64,000 nt of DNA. Source: Hypericum androsaemum. Taxonomy: Eukaryota; Streptophyta; Magnoliopsida; Malpighiales; Hypericaceae. The translations under genes and the position numbers were made by a program. The DNA is taken from the NCBI GenBank assembly GCA_963995505.1, contig OZ023198.1, forward strand, positions 6,286,558-6,350,557, given 5' to 3'. The notes below the pieces were generated by a model. That model worked only from the letters and a program-made list of their open reading frames with translations, was not told the DNA's origin and searched no databases. How positions within the stretch are numbered: the first letter of the stretch is position 1; every line of letters begins with the position of its first letter. Positions 9,961-21,066 of the stretch are shown one piece after another.

Positions 9961-10372
9961 CAGATGGTTTGGGTTTACCATCATGAGTCTGAGCCAAGTT
10001 GGCATTGTCTAAGGCTGTTTGAGTTTTTCATCATGAGTCAGAGCCAAGTTGGCATTGTCTAAGGCAGTTTCGGTTTTCCATCATGAGTCGGAAGCCAAGT
10101 AGCATTGTCTAAGGCAGTTTCGATTTCCATCATGAGCCGGGTCAAGTTGGCATCATTTGAGGCAATTTGGGTTTACCATCATGAGTCGTAGCCAAGTTGG
10201 CATTGTCTAAGGCAGTTTGGGTTTTCCATTATGAGTCAGAAGCCAAGTTGGCATTGTTTAAGATGGTTTCGGTTTCCACCATGTGCCGAAGTCAAGTTGG
10301 CATCGTCTGTCGGTTTCCATCATGAGCCGGAGCCAAGTTGACATCATTTGAGGCGGTTGGCATCGTCTATAT
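9961..10372 (+). repeat. Type-2 repeat array, LTR copy B
   Basis: About eight units of the CATCATGAGTCNGAGCCAAG / TTGGCATTGTCTAAGG repeat, directly upstream of TATATAAGGAGG. It matches 8300-8760 unit for unit over much of its length. Confidence 0.9.
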
Positions 10373-10608
10373 AAGGAGGGTATGGGCACCAGAACATGAT
10401 CATCAATCAACCACACAACCAACTATTTTACTTTTACTTGTACCATTTTTCTTTCTGTAGCATAGCTCTTTTTTCCCCCTCTCCCTTAGACCAAACGTCT
10501 AAGGTTCGTAGAACTTTTTTCACCCATTCTGTTGGACCGACCTTGGGACGATCACTCCGGACCGTCTCGGGAAGTCTTGCGTTCTTGTACCACTTTTTCC
10601 ACAACAAA
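10366..10608 (+). promoter_or_regulatory. Tat-like LTR promoter and R-U5, copy B
   Basis: GTCTATATAAGGAGG and the following 240 bp repeat 8752-8994 with few changes, ending in TTCCACAACA at about 10607. No primer-binding site follows, as expected of a 3' LTR. Confidence 0.75.
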
Positions 10609-11868
10609 CTGATTATTGCGTTAACAAAAGAAACATGGTATCTGATTTGCGTCTTTAGAACCTTATGAATATCTGGGTCAATTTTCCTGAGGATATTTGC
10701 TATAACTTTTTTCCCAAAAAAATAACATATAAATTTAATAGCTAGATCCAATCATATTGAATTTTATTTGTTATTGTTGAAATGCAAAAATAACATGTTT
10801 AGAGCTCGAGGTCGACTAACACAATCATCGAGGTACTAAGATTTGGTTGGGTACCCTGGTCATGGTCAGCCTCAACTCAGTTTGGATACCTTCGCAGACC
10901 AATTTCAATCTTCTCCAACCGACCAATTACAATCTTCGCCGGACTAATTTCAACCTTGGCCGAGGGGGTTAGACACAGTCATCGACACTGACCCTAATGC
11001 TTGCCGGCACCAGAAGAAGACTCCATCTCTTTTCACGTCTCTTAAAATTAACCTAGCTGGCCACCGTCGCTCGCGGTTGGTGCAAAATGTGTCAAATATG
11101 TAAAACCCACACGTATCTCGAAACTGTAACTTTCGTTCGTCTATGGCTTTTCAGTGTCATCCAATATTCTTATATCTTACTAGTCGCGGATCTCCTAAAC
11201 ATCTCTGACTCTTCTCCGTCTCTTCTTATCTCTCGACGAGTTCATCAAATTTTTTTCTTTTATTTTTTGGTTTCTAGTCCGGAGCGAGGCTGGAGCTGGA
11301 TTTTTTTAAGGCAAATTTGTCATTTTACCGGAAACAGGTTTTAGAGCTCCCTTGTCGATCTCTCCCTCGCCAGCATTGGTGTTCAATCGGGACAAGGACT
11401 GGAAGCTTTGTGACACATTTTCTTTTTGTTTCTTTGGGCGTGAACTACTTCAGGAACTCCTCATCCGGCGACAGCACGTCCGCGCAAGAGGAGAAGATTA
11501 GGCGGTGGGAAAGGAGCAGCCGAATTTAGGGGAGAGGGACAAGAAGAGCGGAGGAGGAGACGATTTCAATTGATTTCACTTGATTTCTGTGTGTTGAAAA
11601 TTAATGTGGGTCGAGATTGGCCAGAGAAGACGATGTTTGGCCGGCAAGAAGTGGGAGGAGAGAGAGGGATGGACATTATTATTATTTTTAATTTTTGGAA
11701 GGGTATGAAGGTTATAAAAAATTATTAGACCGACGATGTTAGCGAGAGGTCCGACAAGAATTTAAGAGTTGCATTTTTGCAAACTTCGAAGACGGATGTA
11801 TGTTATTGAGAACAGTAAAGACTAAAACAGAGATATTGTTAAAAATTACTGACCCAAGGGAAATTAAA
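10609..11868. other. Intergenic stretch, nothing recognised
   Basis: No credible ORF, RNA gene or repeat family was recognised. The stretch holds a pyrimidine-rich segment (about 11160-11280) and an A/T-rich end leading into the next transposon. Confidence 0.4.
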
Positions 11869-13004
11869 TTAAATTAAAAAAATTACTCTCAAGTGTATTT
11901 GCTTAAATATACTCAAAAGTCCTCCGTGTTTAAAAAAGATCTTGTTGTCCCTCTAATTTATTTTTATTATACTTTTGGGTCCCTCGCCGATGTCATTAAC
12001 TCTCTTTTTTCATTAAAATGACAAAAATATCTTTCAAAAATGAAAAAAGTTCATCTCTTCTATCTTTTTCAATTTCGAGCCAGAGCTCTAACAGATTGTT
12101 CGTTGTCGTCTTCTCCGGTTGCCTCCCTTCGTCTCTAGGTCTTCTCCGGCGCCAAAAATCTCCAAGAACGAACCCAGGAACTATCACGAACTTAGAAACC
12201 TCGCCTGGATCTGCTTTTAACTCCCGATGAGGTCAGAGACGGGAGAAGACCAGCTCCTTGAGGTCGGAGAACCAAAAAAGATGTACCTCCTCCCAATTTT
12301 GGTTTGTGGCTATGAACCAAAAAAGCCATAAACGAGGGCTCTATTCACCGACCACCAAATCCTAAACGAAACCAAATAAGAAAAATCGTAATTTATCCCA
12401 AATCTTATCTTCAAGGTAATCGTAAGATCCAAGCAAGCTTCCTTACTCTTGTTTTCCTTTCGATTTCTATAGTTTTATTCTCTCTTTTTTTCAAATTAAT
12501 TAATTATCTTTTTCGGCTTGGGATTGGGGGAGAAGATGGATCGGTACCAGAGAGTGGAGAAGCCACGCGTAGAGACGCCGATAGATAGATTGGTACCAAT
12601 TTTTTAGGGTTCTTACCGGATTTGAAATTTGTCCAATTTTGTTTGTGTTTAATTAGGGTTCGTCTTTTGATTTCGGTGGTTCTCAAGGAGTCGATTGGAG
12701 TGTTAAAGCTGATACCGGTATTGGTCCTCAATTGAACTCCATCATCGTTGCCGTCGCCGGAGGTAAGAGCCGAGACGATATCACTGGTTAGGAGGTAGAA
12801 AAAGAGTTGATATCATCAATTTTTTTGTTCTAAGGATAATTTTGTCATTTTAATAATAAAAAAAATAAATAATATCAGCGAGTGACCTAAAAGTATAATA
12901 AAAATAAATAAGATAAATAATATGATCATTTTTCAGACATGTAAAATTTTTAAATATATTTAAACAAAAACAGAAAATTTGAGAGTAACTTTGCCTTAAA
13001 TTAA
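11869..13004. mobile_element. Long-TIR DNA transposon (Mutator-like, non-autonomous)
   Basis: The left end (ATTACTCTCAAGTGTATTTG, then TTATTATACTTTTGGGTCC and CATTAAAATGACAAAAATAT) returns as an imperfect inverted copy at the right end (12800-12995). The inverted repeats are about 150-200 bp. TTAAATTAA stands at 11869-11877 and again at 12996-13004, a candidate 9-bp target duplication, though in low-complexity DNA. The interior has no transposase and is rich in AT and CT words. The same TIR family occurs at 19491, 35733 and 55893, so it is a local repeat family. It lies 190 bp upstream of the desaturase start. Confidence 0.65.
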
Positions 13005-13121
13005 ATATGGGCGGAAGTAGTTGGATGGATGAAGAAGAAGACACTTGGCGCCTCGATCGTATCATTCCACAAATATAGGCAAGAAAAATAGCATGAGCTG
13101 AGTTGATCCGGAGAACATAGT

Positions 13122-13142
13122 CAGAGAGAGAGAGAGAGAGAG
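13122..13142. repeat. (AG)n microsatellite
   Basis: A run of AG repeats about 50 bp upstream of the desaturase ATG, probably in its promoter or 5' UTR. Confidence 0.95.
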
Positions 13143-13191
13143 ATCAGATCCACTACGAATCTCATTTCAACAAGAGGGATTGAAATTGAAG

Positions 13192-14654
13192 ATGAAGATG
13201 AAGCCGACGACCCACCCGCCATGCCTCTCCTCCTCCTCCTTCATCCTTCACAATCCAAGGAAGAGGAGGACCACTCTCTCTATGACTATGGCTTCCATCA
13301 GGTCCCCTTCTTCTTCTTCTTCTTCTTCTTCTTTCATTAAACCGGATCTCCCCTCACCCCTCTATTGGATTGGTGTGTGCTTTATTAAATTGAAGAAGTT
13401 TTTTTTTTGGGTTTTGTTTGGTCAGAGAGGCTGCTTCCTGCTCTCCTCCCCGGGAGGTTCATCTTCAGGTCACTCATTCCGTCCCACCCGAAAAGCTCGA
13501 CATCTTCAAATCCCTCGACAGCTGGGCCACCGACAACCTCCTCCCACTCCTCAAGCCTGTCGAGAAATGCTGGCAACCCCAGGATTTCCTCCCCCTCCCC
13601 GGCTCCGACGGTTTCTACGACGAGGTCAGAGACCTCAGGCAGCGCGCCAACGAGCTCCCCGACGACTACTTTGTTGTCCTCGTCGGGGACATGATCACCG
13701 AAGAGGCCCTCCCCACCTACCAGACCATGCTCAACACCCTCGACGGAGCACGCGACGAAACTGGAGCCAGCCTCACTCCCTGGGCCATCTGGACCAGGGC
13801 CTGGACTGCCGAAGAGAACCGACACGGCGACCTCCTCAACAAGTATCTCTACCTCACTGGCAGAGTCGATATGAAGCAGATCGAGAAGACCATCCAATAT
13901 CTCATTGGCTCCGGAATGGTGAAACTCGTCCTCCTCCTCTGCTATTTATCGATCTGCAGATGCATTTTTTTTGTGGGTTTGAGATAGGGCTCCGAAAATC
14001 TGATGAAACTGTGCATTGGTTTCTTGCCTGCGTCTATTTCGATTGTCTAACTTTTTGTTTCTGTTCGAATGCCGGATATTGTAGGATCCGAAGACAGAGA
14101 ACAACCCGTATCTTGGTTTCATCTACACTTCATTCCAGGAGAGGGCAACATTCATCTCTCATGGAAACACAGCGAGGTTGGCTAAGGAGCACGGGGATTT
14201 GAAGCTGGCGCAGATATGTGGTATCATTGCTGCAGATGAGAAACGCCACGAGACTGCTTACACGAAGATTGTGGAGAAGCTATTTGAGATCGACCCGGAC
14301 GGCACCGTCTTAGCTCTAGCTGACATGATGAGGAAGAAGATTTCAATGCCAGCCCACTTAATGTTTGACGGGGAGGACGATAAGCTGTTTGATAACTACT
14401 CGGCAGTTGCACAGCGGATTGGGGTGTACACCGCCAAAGACTATGCCGACATACTGGAGTTTCTGGTGGGGAGATGGGAAATAGAGAATCTGAGTGGTCT
14501 TTCGGGGGAGGGGCGCAAGGCCCAAGAATTCGTGTGTGCATTGCCTTCTAGGATCAGAAGGCTGGAAGAGAGGGCCCAGGGAAGGGCCAAGAAGGCTTCT
14601 TCTTCTGTTGCAGCACCATTCAGCTGGGTTTTTGGCAGAGAGTTGAAACTCTAA
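13192..14654 (+). CDS. SAD: Acyl-[acyl-carrier-protein] desaturase, plastid (stearoyl-ACP desaturase family)
   Basis: A soluble di-iron enzyme of the plastid stroma that puts the first double bond (typically delta-9) into saturated acyl-ACP, feeding oleate synthesis. Three exons: 13192-13301, 13426-13918 and 14085-14654, giving about 390 residues, the usual family length. Exon 1 codes a basic, serine-rich transit peptide. Mature homology starts at about residue 44 ([12 protein letters not shown]). Both iron-binding motifs are intact: EENRH (166-170) and DEKRH (252-256). The C-terminus matches the family ([19 protein letters not shown]). Intron 2 splits GSGM/DP as in relatives. The exon 1 donor is uncertain: 13302 gives a 124-bp intron, while 13377 keeps phase but gives only 49 bp. 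The (TTC)n tract would then be intronic. The gene looks functional; exact chain-length specificity cannot be read from sequence. Confidence 0.93.
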
Positions 14655-15581
14655 GTGCAGTTTGCAAAGTGCCTTTGTTTGAATACGACGAGAGTTCTAA
14701 TTAATTGGATATGTAGTAGATTTTTTGTTGCATGGTCCTAAGTAGGCGATGCTGTTTTCCTGTACCGATGACGATGGTTTACTAAAGAACTTCTTGTTGG
14801 ATTTAGTTATCAACTGTCTGTGTATCTTTGGTGGGTTCGGATTCAGCGGGAACAAGAGTTGTCCTCACTGAAATGGATCAAGTCATTATACTTATAGATA
14901 CGGTTTTTAATGACTGTCGGATCTGTAGATACGATTTTTAATGAAATTTGATGGTCTAAACAAAATCTCTTCCGTGAGAATGATTTTTATGTTGTCCCCA
15001 CTCAATCTAAAATCATCATCAGTGGAATGGAGCATTTATCTGCTGCTGCTGTAACCCGAATTGAGTTTAAAATTGTGGAAACCAATAATCACAAAAACAG
15101 ATCATTAACAAATCATCAATTCCCTGCATTCTACATCTCATCAATTCATACACCAACAAATAGTCGCTTAAATCAACTAATAAATGAGTTGTTTTAACTT
15201 AACCAGGTCTCGAGTTCAAGTCTTTCGGTATGCAGCAATGTTAAATACTTGTTGAGAGAGTTTTGCCATCTTTTAAAGGTCTTACCCGGCACAAAATTAG
15301 ATTAGTCAAACCGATAAACCGGATAGCAATTAGTTAAAACAAAAAAAAAATCTCATCAATTCATACACAACCATGGAGATATGGATTACTATACACTAGT
15401 AGAAAAATAGTCAACATAACAGCTAACTAACTAACTGGACAAAGAAGCTGATGCGGAAGCCCATTGGGCCCTCCCTGGGCTCTCTCTTCCGCTTGTCGAC
15501 CCAGAACATCCATCCCTCCCTAAACCTAAATTAACTGCAACTCTCCCTTGTAATTTCTCCCTCCTCTCTCCCTCTCTCTAG
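14655..15581. other. Intergenic region between desaturase and ELF9-like gene
   Basis: Holds the desaturase 3' end and the promoter of the next gene. A short near-duplicate (GATACGGTTTTTAATGA at 14898-14914 and GATACGATTTTTAATGA at 14936-14952) is the only repeat noticed. No other gene was seen. Confidence 0.5.
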
Positions 15582-18500
15582 ATGTCTTCGTCCCAAGAAG
15601 ACGGTGGCCGGGGCCTATCCACCTCCTCCTCCGGTGGGTCTCTCTCTCTCTCCCCCCGCAACGCACCTTTTTTCCCCTTTTTTGTAATTAAAATTTAAAT
15701 TAAATGATCACGCAGAGGAGGCTGCGGTGGGTTGGTACATTCTGGGCGACGACAACCAGCAAATCGGGCCTTACACTTTCTCCGAGCTCCGCGGTTAGTT
15801 CCCCTATCTAAACAAGGATTTTTTCTTTGGTTGGTTGCTTGCTGACGTGTCATGCGTTGGGGAGGCAGAGCACTTGGCGAATGGGTTTGTGGTGGGGAGC
15901 ACGCTGGCGTGGGCCCAGGGCCGAGGTGAGTGGCAGCCGCTGTCCTCCATCCCGGACTTCTTCCCTGCTGCTGCTGACGAGGACGATGAGGAGTTCCGCA
16001 AGTGGCAGAGAGAAGTTCCCGAGGCCCGGCCTGATGACCCTCCTCCCCAATCCCCGCCCGAGGGCGAGGACCAGTTCACCGATGATGACGGAACTACCTA
16101 CAAGTGGGATTCTACCCTCCGAGCATGGGTCCCTCAGGTTTCATTTCGCTTGCCCCCCTTACTGTCTTTCCCAACTGCCCCTATCCAATATATTGTGTTG
16201 TGTTATGATTTGAGTTTTTGCATTCACGTAGTGTAGCAGCTACTATTAGCTTGCATGTCTATTGAATCTGGCAACACTTACTATCCGATTTTCTTGATAT
16301 TTGACGTTTACGCAGCTCAAGCAAGTTGAACGATATCTAATGATCCATCAATGCACTACATACTGAAATTGAATTTGACAGTGACTCTCGCTTACTCAGC
16401 TTTCCTTTCCCCCCATAATACGTCTTATGAATTTTTCTCATTTCAACTTGATGTTTGGGGACTTGGTTAGTTCTTGGCTCAGTGAGGTCACTTGGTCATT
16501 TTTCGTATTTGGCTCCTGTCTTCAGTGCCATTGCTTTTGTGGGGGTGTGGGGTGTGATATTAGATGCTACTACTTCTCTTTTTTATTTCATCTCTACTTG
16601 ACTGCATGCGCTTCTTTAGGAGGATACCAACCCAAGCTTAGGCGGGGATTACAGACCAGAAGATATGACCTTCTTGAAAGATGAGGAAGTGTTTCCAACT
16701 CTGAGCGCTTCTGATCTGTCTGTCATAGAAGAAGTTAATGGTGCCGATGAACCATTGGAATCAAATCATAGTAACAAGCGGAAATTGCCAGACAAGCAAC
16801 CTTCGTCTACCAAGGATACACAACCAGATAAGAAGGTTTTTTCTGTTCCCTTCTTTTTCTTGCAACACTTAGTGGGGAAATTCTGCTTCTAGTTGTATCG
16901 TTCGTGGCTGGAATATTCTTTGTTCTATGCCATTGCCTTTCATCGAACTTTATCGAGCTGATAGATTAGTCTCTTCAAGACATAACTTCATAAGAAGTGG
17001 AGGAGCCCACACTTTCAAGATTCTGAATGCCTCTTCTTTGCCATGTGCAGGAACCCAACAAGGCTCCCGATAGTTGGTTCGAGTTGAAAGTTAACACACA
17101 TGTTTATGTTACTGGATTGCCTGATGATGTAACAATCGAGGAGGTGACTGGTTGCCTTTGTTTCTAGTCACGTGAAATGTTTCATTCCGCAAACTAATAT
17201 AGGACATGTTTACAGGTTGTGGAGGTCTTCTCCAAATGTGGGATCATTAAAGAGGTATGCTAGTTTTTGCCTCATTTTTTATTTTCTTAATTTTGTTGGC
17301 GGGTTTGCATAAAGGACTTTGTTTACTGTTCTCTTGATTTAAATCATAGTTATAAAATTCTAGGCGAGCCTTCTCTTTTTGTGGAGTTTTTATTCCAGTT
17401 CATAGCTATTACTCTGTGACATCTAACTCATAATTGCAAGGTGAAGTTCATGCTTCTGTTCATGTTTGGCTCACATGCATTCATAGAGGTGGTTCTTGTG
17501 TGTTGTATCTCGGATAAGTGTTATCTTTGCACACCCTGAAGTCTGAGAATGGCCCATCTAATTTGCAAGTTCATTCTTGTAGGATCCCGAAACAAAAAAG
17601 CCTCGTATAAAGATATATTTTGACAAAGCAACAGGCAGAGTGAAAGGAGATGCACTAGTCACTTACTTGAAGGTAACTTTCTTTTCATGGTTCTTTTGGT
17701 GCCGGGTACACTTGGATGGAGGTTCTTGAAACTTTGTGCCTATCTTACTTGTGTAGGAGCCATCTGTTGATCTGGCCCTCCAAATTTTAGATGGAGCACC
17801 TTTTCGCCCTGGTGGATCGATTCCCATGTCTGTCAGCCGAGCCAAGTTTGAGCAAAAAGGTAACATGTGACCTGGTGCTACACTCGGCCATGTAATTCCT
17901 CTATTGGCTGCTGGAGATTATCTTGGATCATGCTAGGATATGTTTATTTGGCGTCTTTCTATTTCTTACAGATCACATGCTATTGCTTATGCAGGGGAGA
18001 GATTTATACCAAAGCAAGTAGACAATAAGAAGAAAAAGAAGCTCAAAAAGGTCGAGGATAAAATACTTGGATGGGGTAGGTTTCTAGCTTGGAACCAACT
18101 GCCTGCCTTAGGAAGAAGGCCTTCATAATTTCGGCTAAAAAGTGGTGGAAATCTATGCCATTTTTGTTGCTTATTCAGCCGAAGCCCTCCTACTGTTGAA
18201 GCATTTTGACCAATATTCTTGTAGTAGGCTGACAACTTGTATTGCATGTGTGGCTTAGGTGGCCGTGATGATGCCAAGTTATCAATTCCTGCTACTGTCG
18301 TCCTACGCCATATGTTCACTTCAGCTGAAATCAGGGTAAGTTAAACATCCAAAGGAACTGGACGATTGATGATTTCTGCTGTCCGATCATGCTTCTCTTC
18401 TTGAAGGATACTGCAGATTCTCTTAACATCTATTCAATTTGCTTTATGCACAGGATGATGAGGTTTTGCGCTCAGAACTGGAAATGGATGTGAATGAAGA

Positions 18501-19207
18501 GTGTGCCAAGCTCGGTCCAGTTGACTCGGTCAAGGTTCTTGAAATCCTTGTCCACTCTTTAAAGTTTTTGTTCCTGGGTGGCCCATGGACTTGAAACTTT
18601 CGAAAAAGACTCGTCGCTCGTTATGGTTTTCGATTTAGTATTGTTGGTTCAATCCAATGGGGAATGGGTTTCTAATTATCTAGATAGTAGATACTATAGA
18701 TAACCAAGGTTTATATGTCAGAATCTGGTTTATGAAAAGTAAGGAAGAACATGTGTTGCTTATAGACGTGACATTTCACCATCTTTGTCGATGTTGCTTG
18801 ATTGACTGCCAGTTTAACTTTATAAATAGATGGTTATACTATGCCTAACGTCGATTGGTCTTCATTTCATCACACTTTCTTCTTGACTCGTGGGTTCAGG
18901 TGTGCGAGAATCATCCTCAAGGTGTGGTCCTGGTAAGATTCAAGGACAGGAAAGATGCTAAAAAATGCATAGAGCTGATGAACGGGCGGTGGTAAGTTTT
19001 ATTTTGGTTAAAGCACAGAACACCCTCGGTGTGGATTGCATGGAGATGTTTGCAGATGTAGACTAATGTCGTGGGGCATGCAGGTTTGGAGGTAAGCAAA
19101 TACACGCTAGTGAGGATGACGGTTCAGTTAATCACGCGGCGATCCGAGATTTTGAAGCTGATGCAGCACGTCTAGAACAGTTTGGTGCTGAACTTGAAGC
19201 CGACTAA
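15582..19207 (+). CDS. ELF9: Tat-SF1/CUS2-like RNA-binding protein (ELF9 homologue)
   Basis: A nuclear RNA-binding protein of the HIV Tat-specific factor 1 / U2-snRNP-associated family. In Arabidopsis, ELF9 affects flowering time and mRNA quality control. Thirteen phase-consistent exons: 15582-15633, 15716-15793, 15869-16137, 16620-16835, 17051-17143, 17216-17254, 17583-17672, 17757-17859, 17995-18075, 18259-18335, 18454-18534, 18900-18991 and 19084-19207; 464 residues, no internal stop. Domains in order: a GYF_2-like domain (about 23-76, [20 protein letters not shown]), an acidic linker, RRM1 (about 217-310, [17 protein letters not shown]), a lysine-rich patch (KKKKKLKK), and a C-terminal UHM-type RRM (about 345-450) with the ligand-binding motif RWF at 423-425. 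UHM domains bind tryptophan-containing ULM peptides of splicing factors. The symbol rests on domain order plus its position next to SYN4. Confidence 0.92.
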
Positions 19208-19490
19208 CGGCATTTGTTGTTTGTACAAAATACTGTAGGCCGTGGTTGACTTGCATTTTTGTAAATCCCTCGAAGTTAGTAAAAGAGTTTAGTCTGTAAT
19301 CTGTACTTAAGGGACAAACTTCACCTTCCCCTCTTGCGGTGCTGAACCAGAAGATTTCTGGGTTAGGTCAAAATTTAGACGAGAAGGGAACTTTTAATTG
19401 TATTACAAGCTGGAAGCTCGCTGATCTTCGTCGATCCAAGATTAAGAAGCTTTGTGAGGGATTGGACCACGAGTCACTCTCCAATAATAG
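19208..19490. other. 3' flank of ELF9-like gene
   Basis: 3' UTR and flank. It ends where a transposon TIR begins at about 19491. The short ORF 19339-19548 has no recognisable homology. Confidence 0.5.
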
Positions 19491-19665
19491 GGTAAATTAT
19501 TCTCAGGTGTTTTATTCTGACTATTTAGTCCATCGATTATTAAAATAGATGATAAAGTCTTCCGTGTTTAGTTTATTATATTCTCGGGTTTCTTGTTGAT
19601 GTCATCCGCTCTTTTTTTTCATTTTTGTTATTGGAATGACTAAAATACCCTTCAAAAAACACAAA
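19491..19665. mobile_element. Solitary TIR of the long-TIR transposon family
   Basis: GGTAAATTATTCTCAGGTG and the following words (CTTCCGTGTTTAG, ATATTCTCGGGTTTCTTGTT, GATGTCATC, AATGACTAAAATACCCTTC) match the left TIRs at 11878 and 35733. No inverted partner was found downstream to 22 kb. This is either a truncated element or one whose right end is lost. It lies directly upstream of the PPR sequence. Confidence 0.6.
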
Positions 19666-19852
19666 AAAATCCCCAACCATCACCATTGACTTCTTTTCTT
19701 CTCCTCCACCTAATTGACTAGCCGGAGCTCCAAGCTGGAGCTAGAATGGTCAGCGCTGGCGATCTCGATCTCTGTCACCCCAATCTCCAAGCTAAATCAA
19801 AAATCCCAAATTCGCAAAAATGGGAAGAACCCTAATTACCTTCTTCCTCAAC

Positions 19853-19945
19853 CTGGACGATGCAGTCGTTGAATCGAAAATCTCCAAGTTGGACGATACA
19901 GTCGGTGAATTGAAAATCTCCAAGTTGGATGATGCAGTCGCTAGG
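19853..19945 (+). repeat. 36-bp tandem repeat, about 2.5 copies
   Basis: TGGACGATGCAGTCGTTGAA then TCGAAAATCTCCAAGT repeats at a 36-bp period (starts near 19855, 19891 and 19927). The period is a multiple of three, so one frame repeats a 12-residue LDDAV.E.KISK unit. The PPR start codon lies in the third copy. Confidence 0.85.
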
Positions 19946-21066
19946 CTGGACGACCGCCAATAATCTCCTCCACGACGCGGCAGCCGCCTTTCCCCTCTGG
20001 GATTTCACCAAGCAGCTGGCGGTTCAATTCAACGTGGTACCCTCTCAAGTTCGCACCTTTAACAGCTATATCGCCTGCTTCTCCCGCCTGGCTAGATGGG
20101 ACAACGTCTTCGAGGTTTTTAATAAGATCGTGGAGCTGGGATCCGTCCCGGATTCGGACTCCTACTACCTGGCCATTGTGGGGCTATGCAAGGCCTCCAG
20201 CTTTGACAGGGCTAGCTCTGTTTGCCAGCAAATGCTTGACCTCGATGCGATTCCCGATGCACCCGACAAGCTTGGCCACATTGTCCGCTCGCTTTGTAAA
20301 GGCGGCAAGGCGGTCCTGGCTCATTCCGTTAATGTCCGTGCCAGGGACACCTCCAAGCACCTGCCTTTCCCTGATGTCTGCAAGTTGATCGCGTCCCTCT
20401 CCCGCGATGATCAGACTGTTGCATTGGCCGCTGGTGTGCTTGATTGCCTCTCTCAGCAGAACCGGAAAATGGCGATCAAGCCTTTCTCCCTTGTAGTTCG
20501 TGGCCTGTGCAGGACGGGCAATGTCGGAGCTTCAAAGGAGCTGCTTTCCAGGATGATTGCAGAAGGTCCTCCCCCGGGGAATGATATCTTCAACCGGATC
20601 ATTGCAGCCTACTCCAGGAAAGGGGATATGGAAGCAGCAGTCGTGGAGACCAGGGGCCTGAAGCCCGATGTCTACACTTACACCCTCATTATGAGTGGCT
20701 ATGCCAGGGGCGGCCTTATGAGGAAGCTTGTGAGATCCTGTCTCTGGCCAAACAGAGGCACTCTAAGCTTACTCTGGTTACCTACCACTCGCTAATCCGT
20801 GGGTATTGCAAGCTAGAACAGTTTGACAAGGCATTGGAATTGCTGGCTGAGATGAACGACTTTGGGGTTGTGCCCAATGCAGACGAGTACAACAAGCTAG
20901 TCCAATCACTTTGTTTAAAAGCGACGGATTGGAAAACCGCAGAGAAGCTGCTCAAGGAGATGCAGGAGAATGGTCTGCATCTAAAAATGGTATCACCAGT
21001 GGGGGTCTCATAAGAGCAGCCAAGGAGCTGGAGGAGGAAGAGGCAGGAAATGATGTCCCTGCCTGA
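19929..21066 (+). pseudogene. Pentatricopeptide repeat (PPR) gene, frameshifted
   Basis: PPR proteins bind organellar RNA in sequence-specific fashion. A single open frame of 288 codons from ATG 19929 shows P-type helical repeats (RTFNSYIACFSRLARWDNVF, DSYYLAIVGLCKASSFDRAS, FSLVVRGLCRTGNVGASKEL, VYTYTLIMSGYARGG). At about 20717 the PPR pattern jumps to another frame (YEEACEIL, TYHSLIRGYCKLEQFDKALE, NKLVQSLCLKATDWKTAEKL). A second jump occurs in an A run at 20983-20987, after which the frame reads GLIRAAKELEEEEAGNDVPA to a TGA at 21064. Two single-base-type shifts disrupt one ancestral ORF. No targeting peptide is seen. A transposon end and tandem repeats sit at its 5' side, so it may also be 5'-truncated. 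A truncated functional product cannot be excluded. Assembly error in homopolymers is an alternative. Confidence 0.75.

Noticed and set aside
13385..13897. 170-codon antisense ORF over the desaturase
   Set aside because: Shadow of the GC-rich desaturase exon 2. It has no recognisable domain and the sense frame carries the family motifs.
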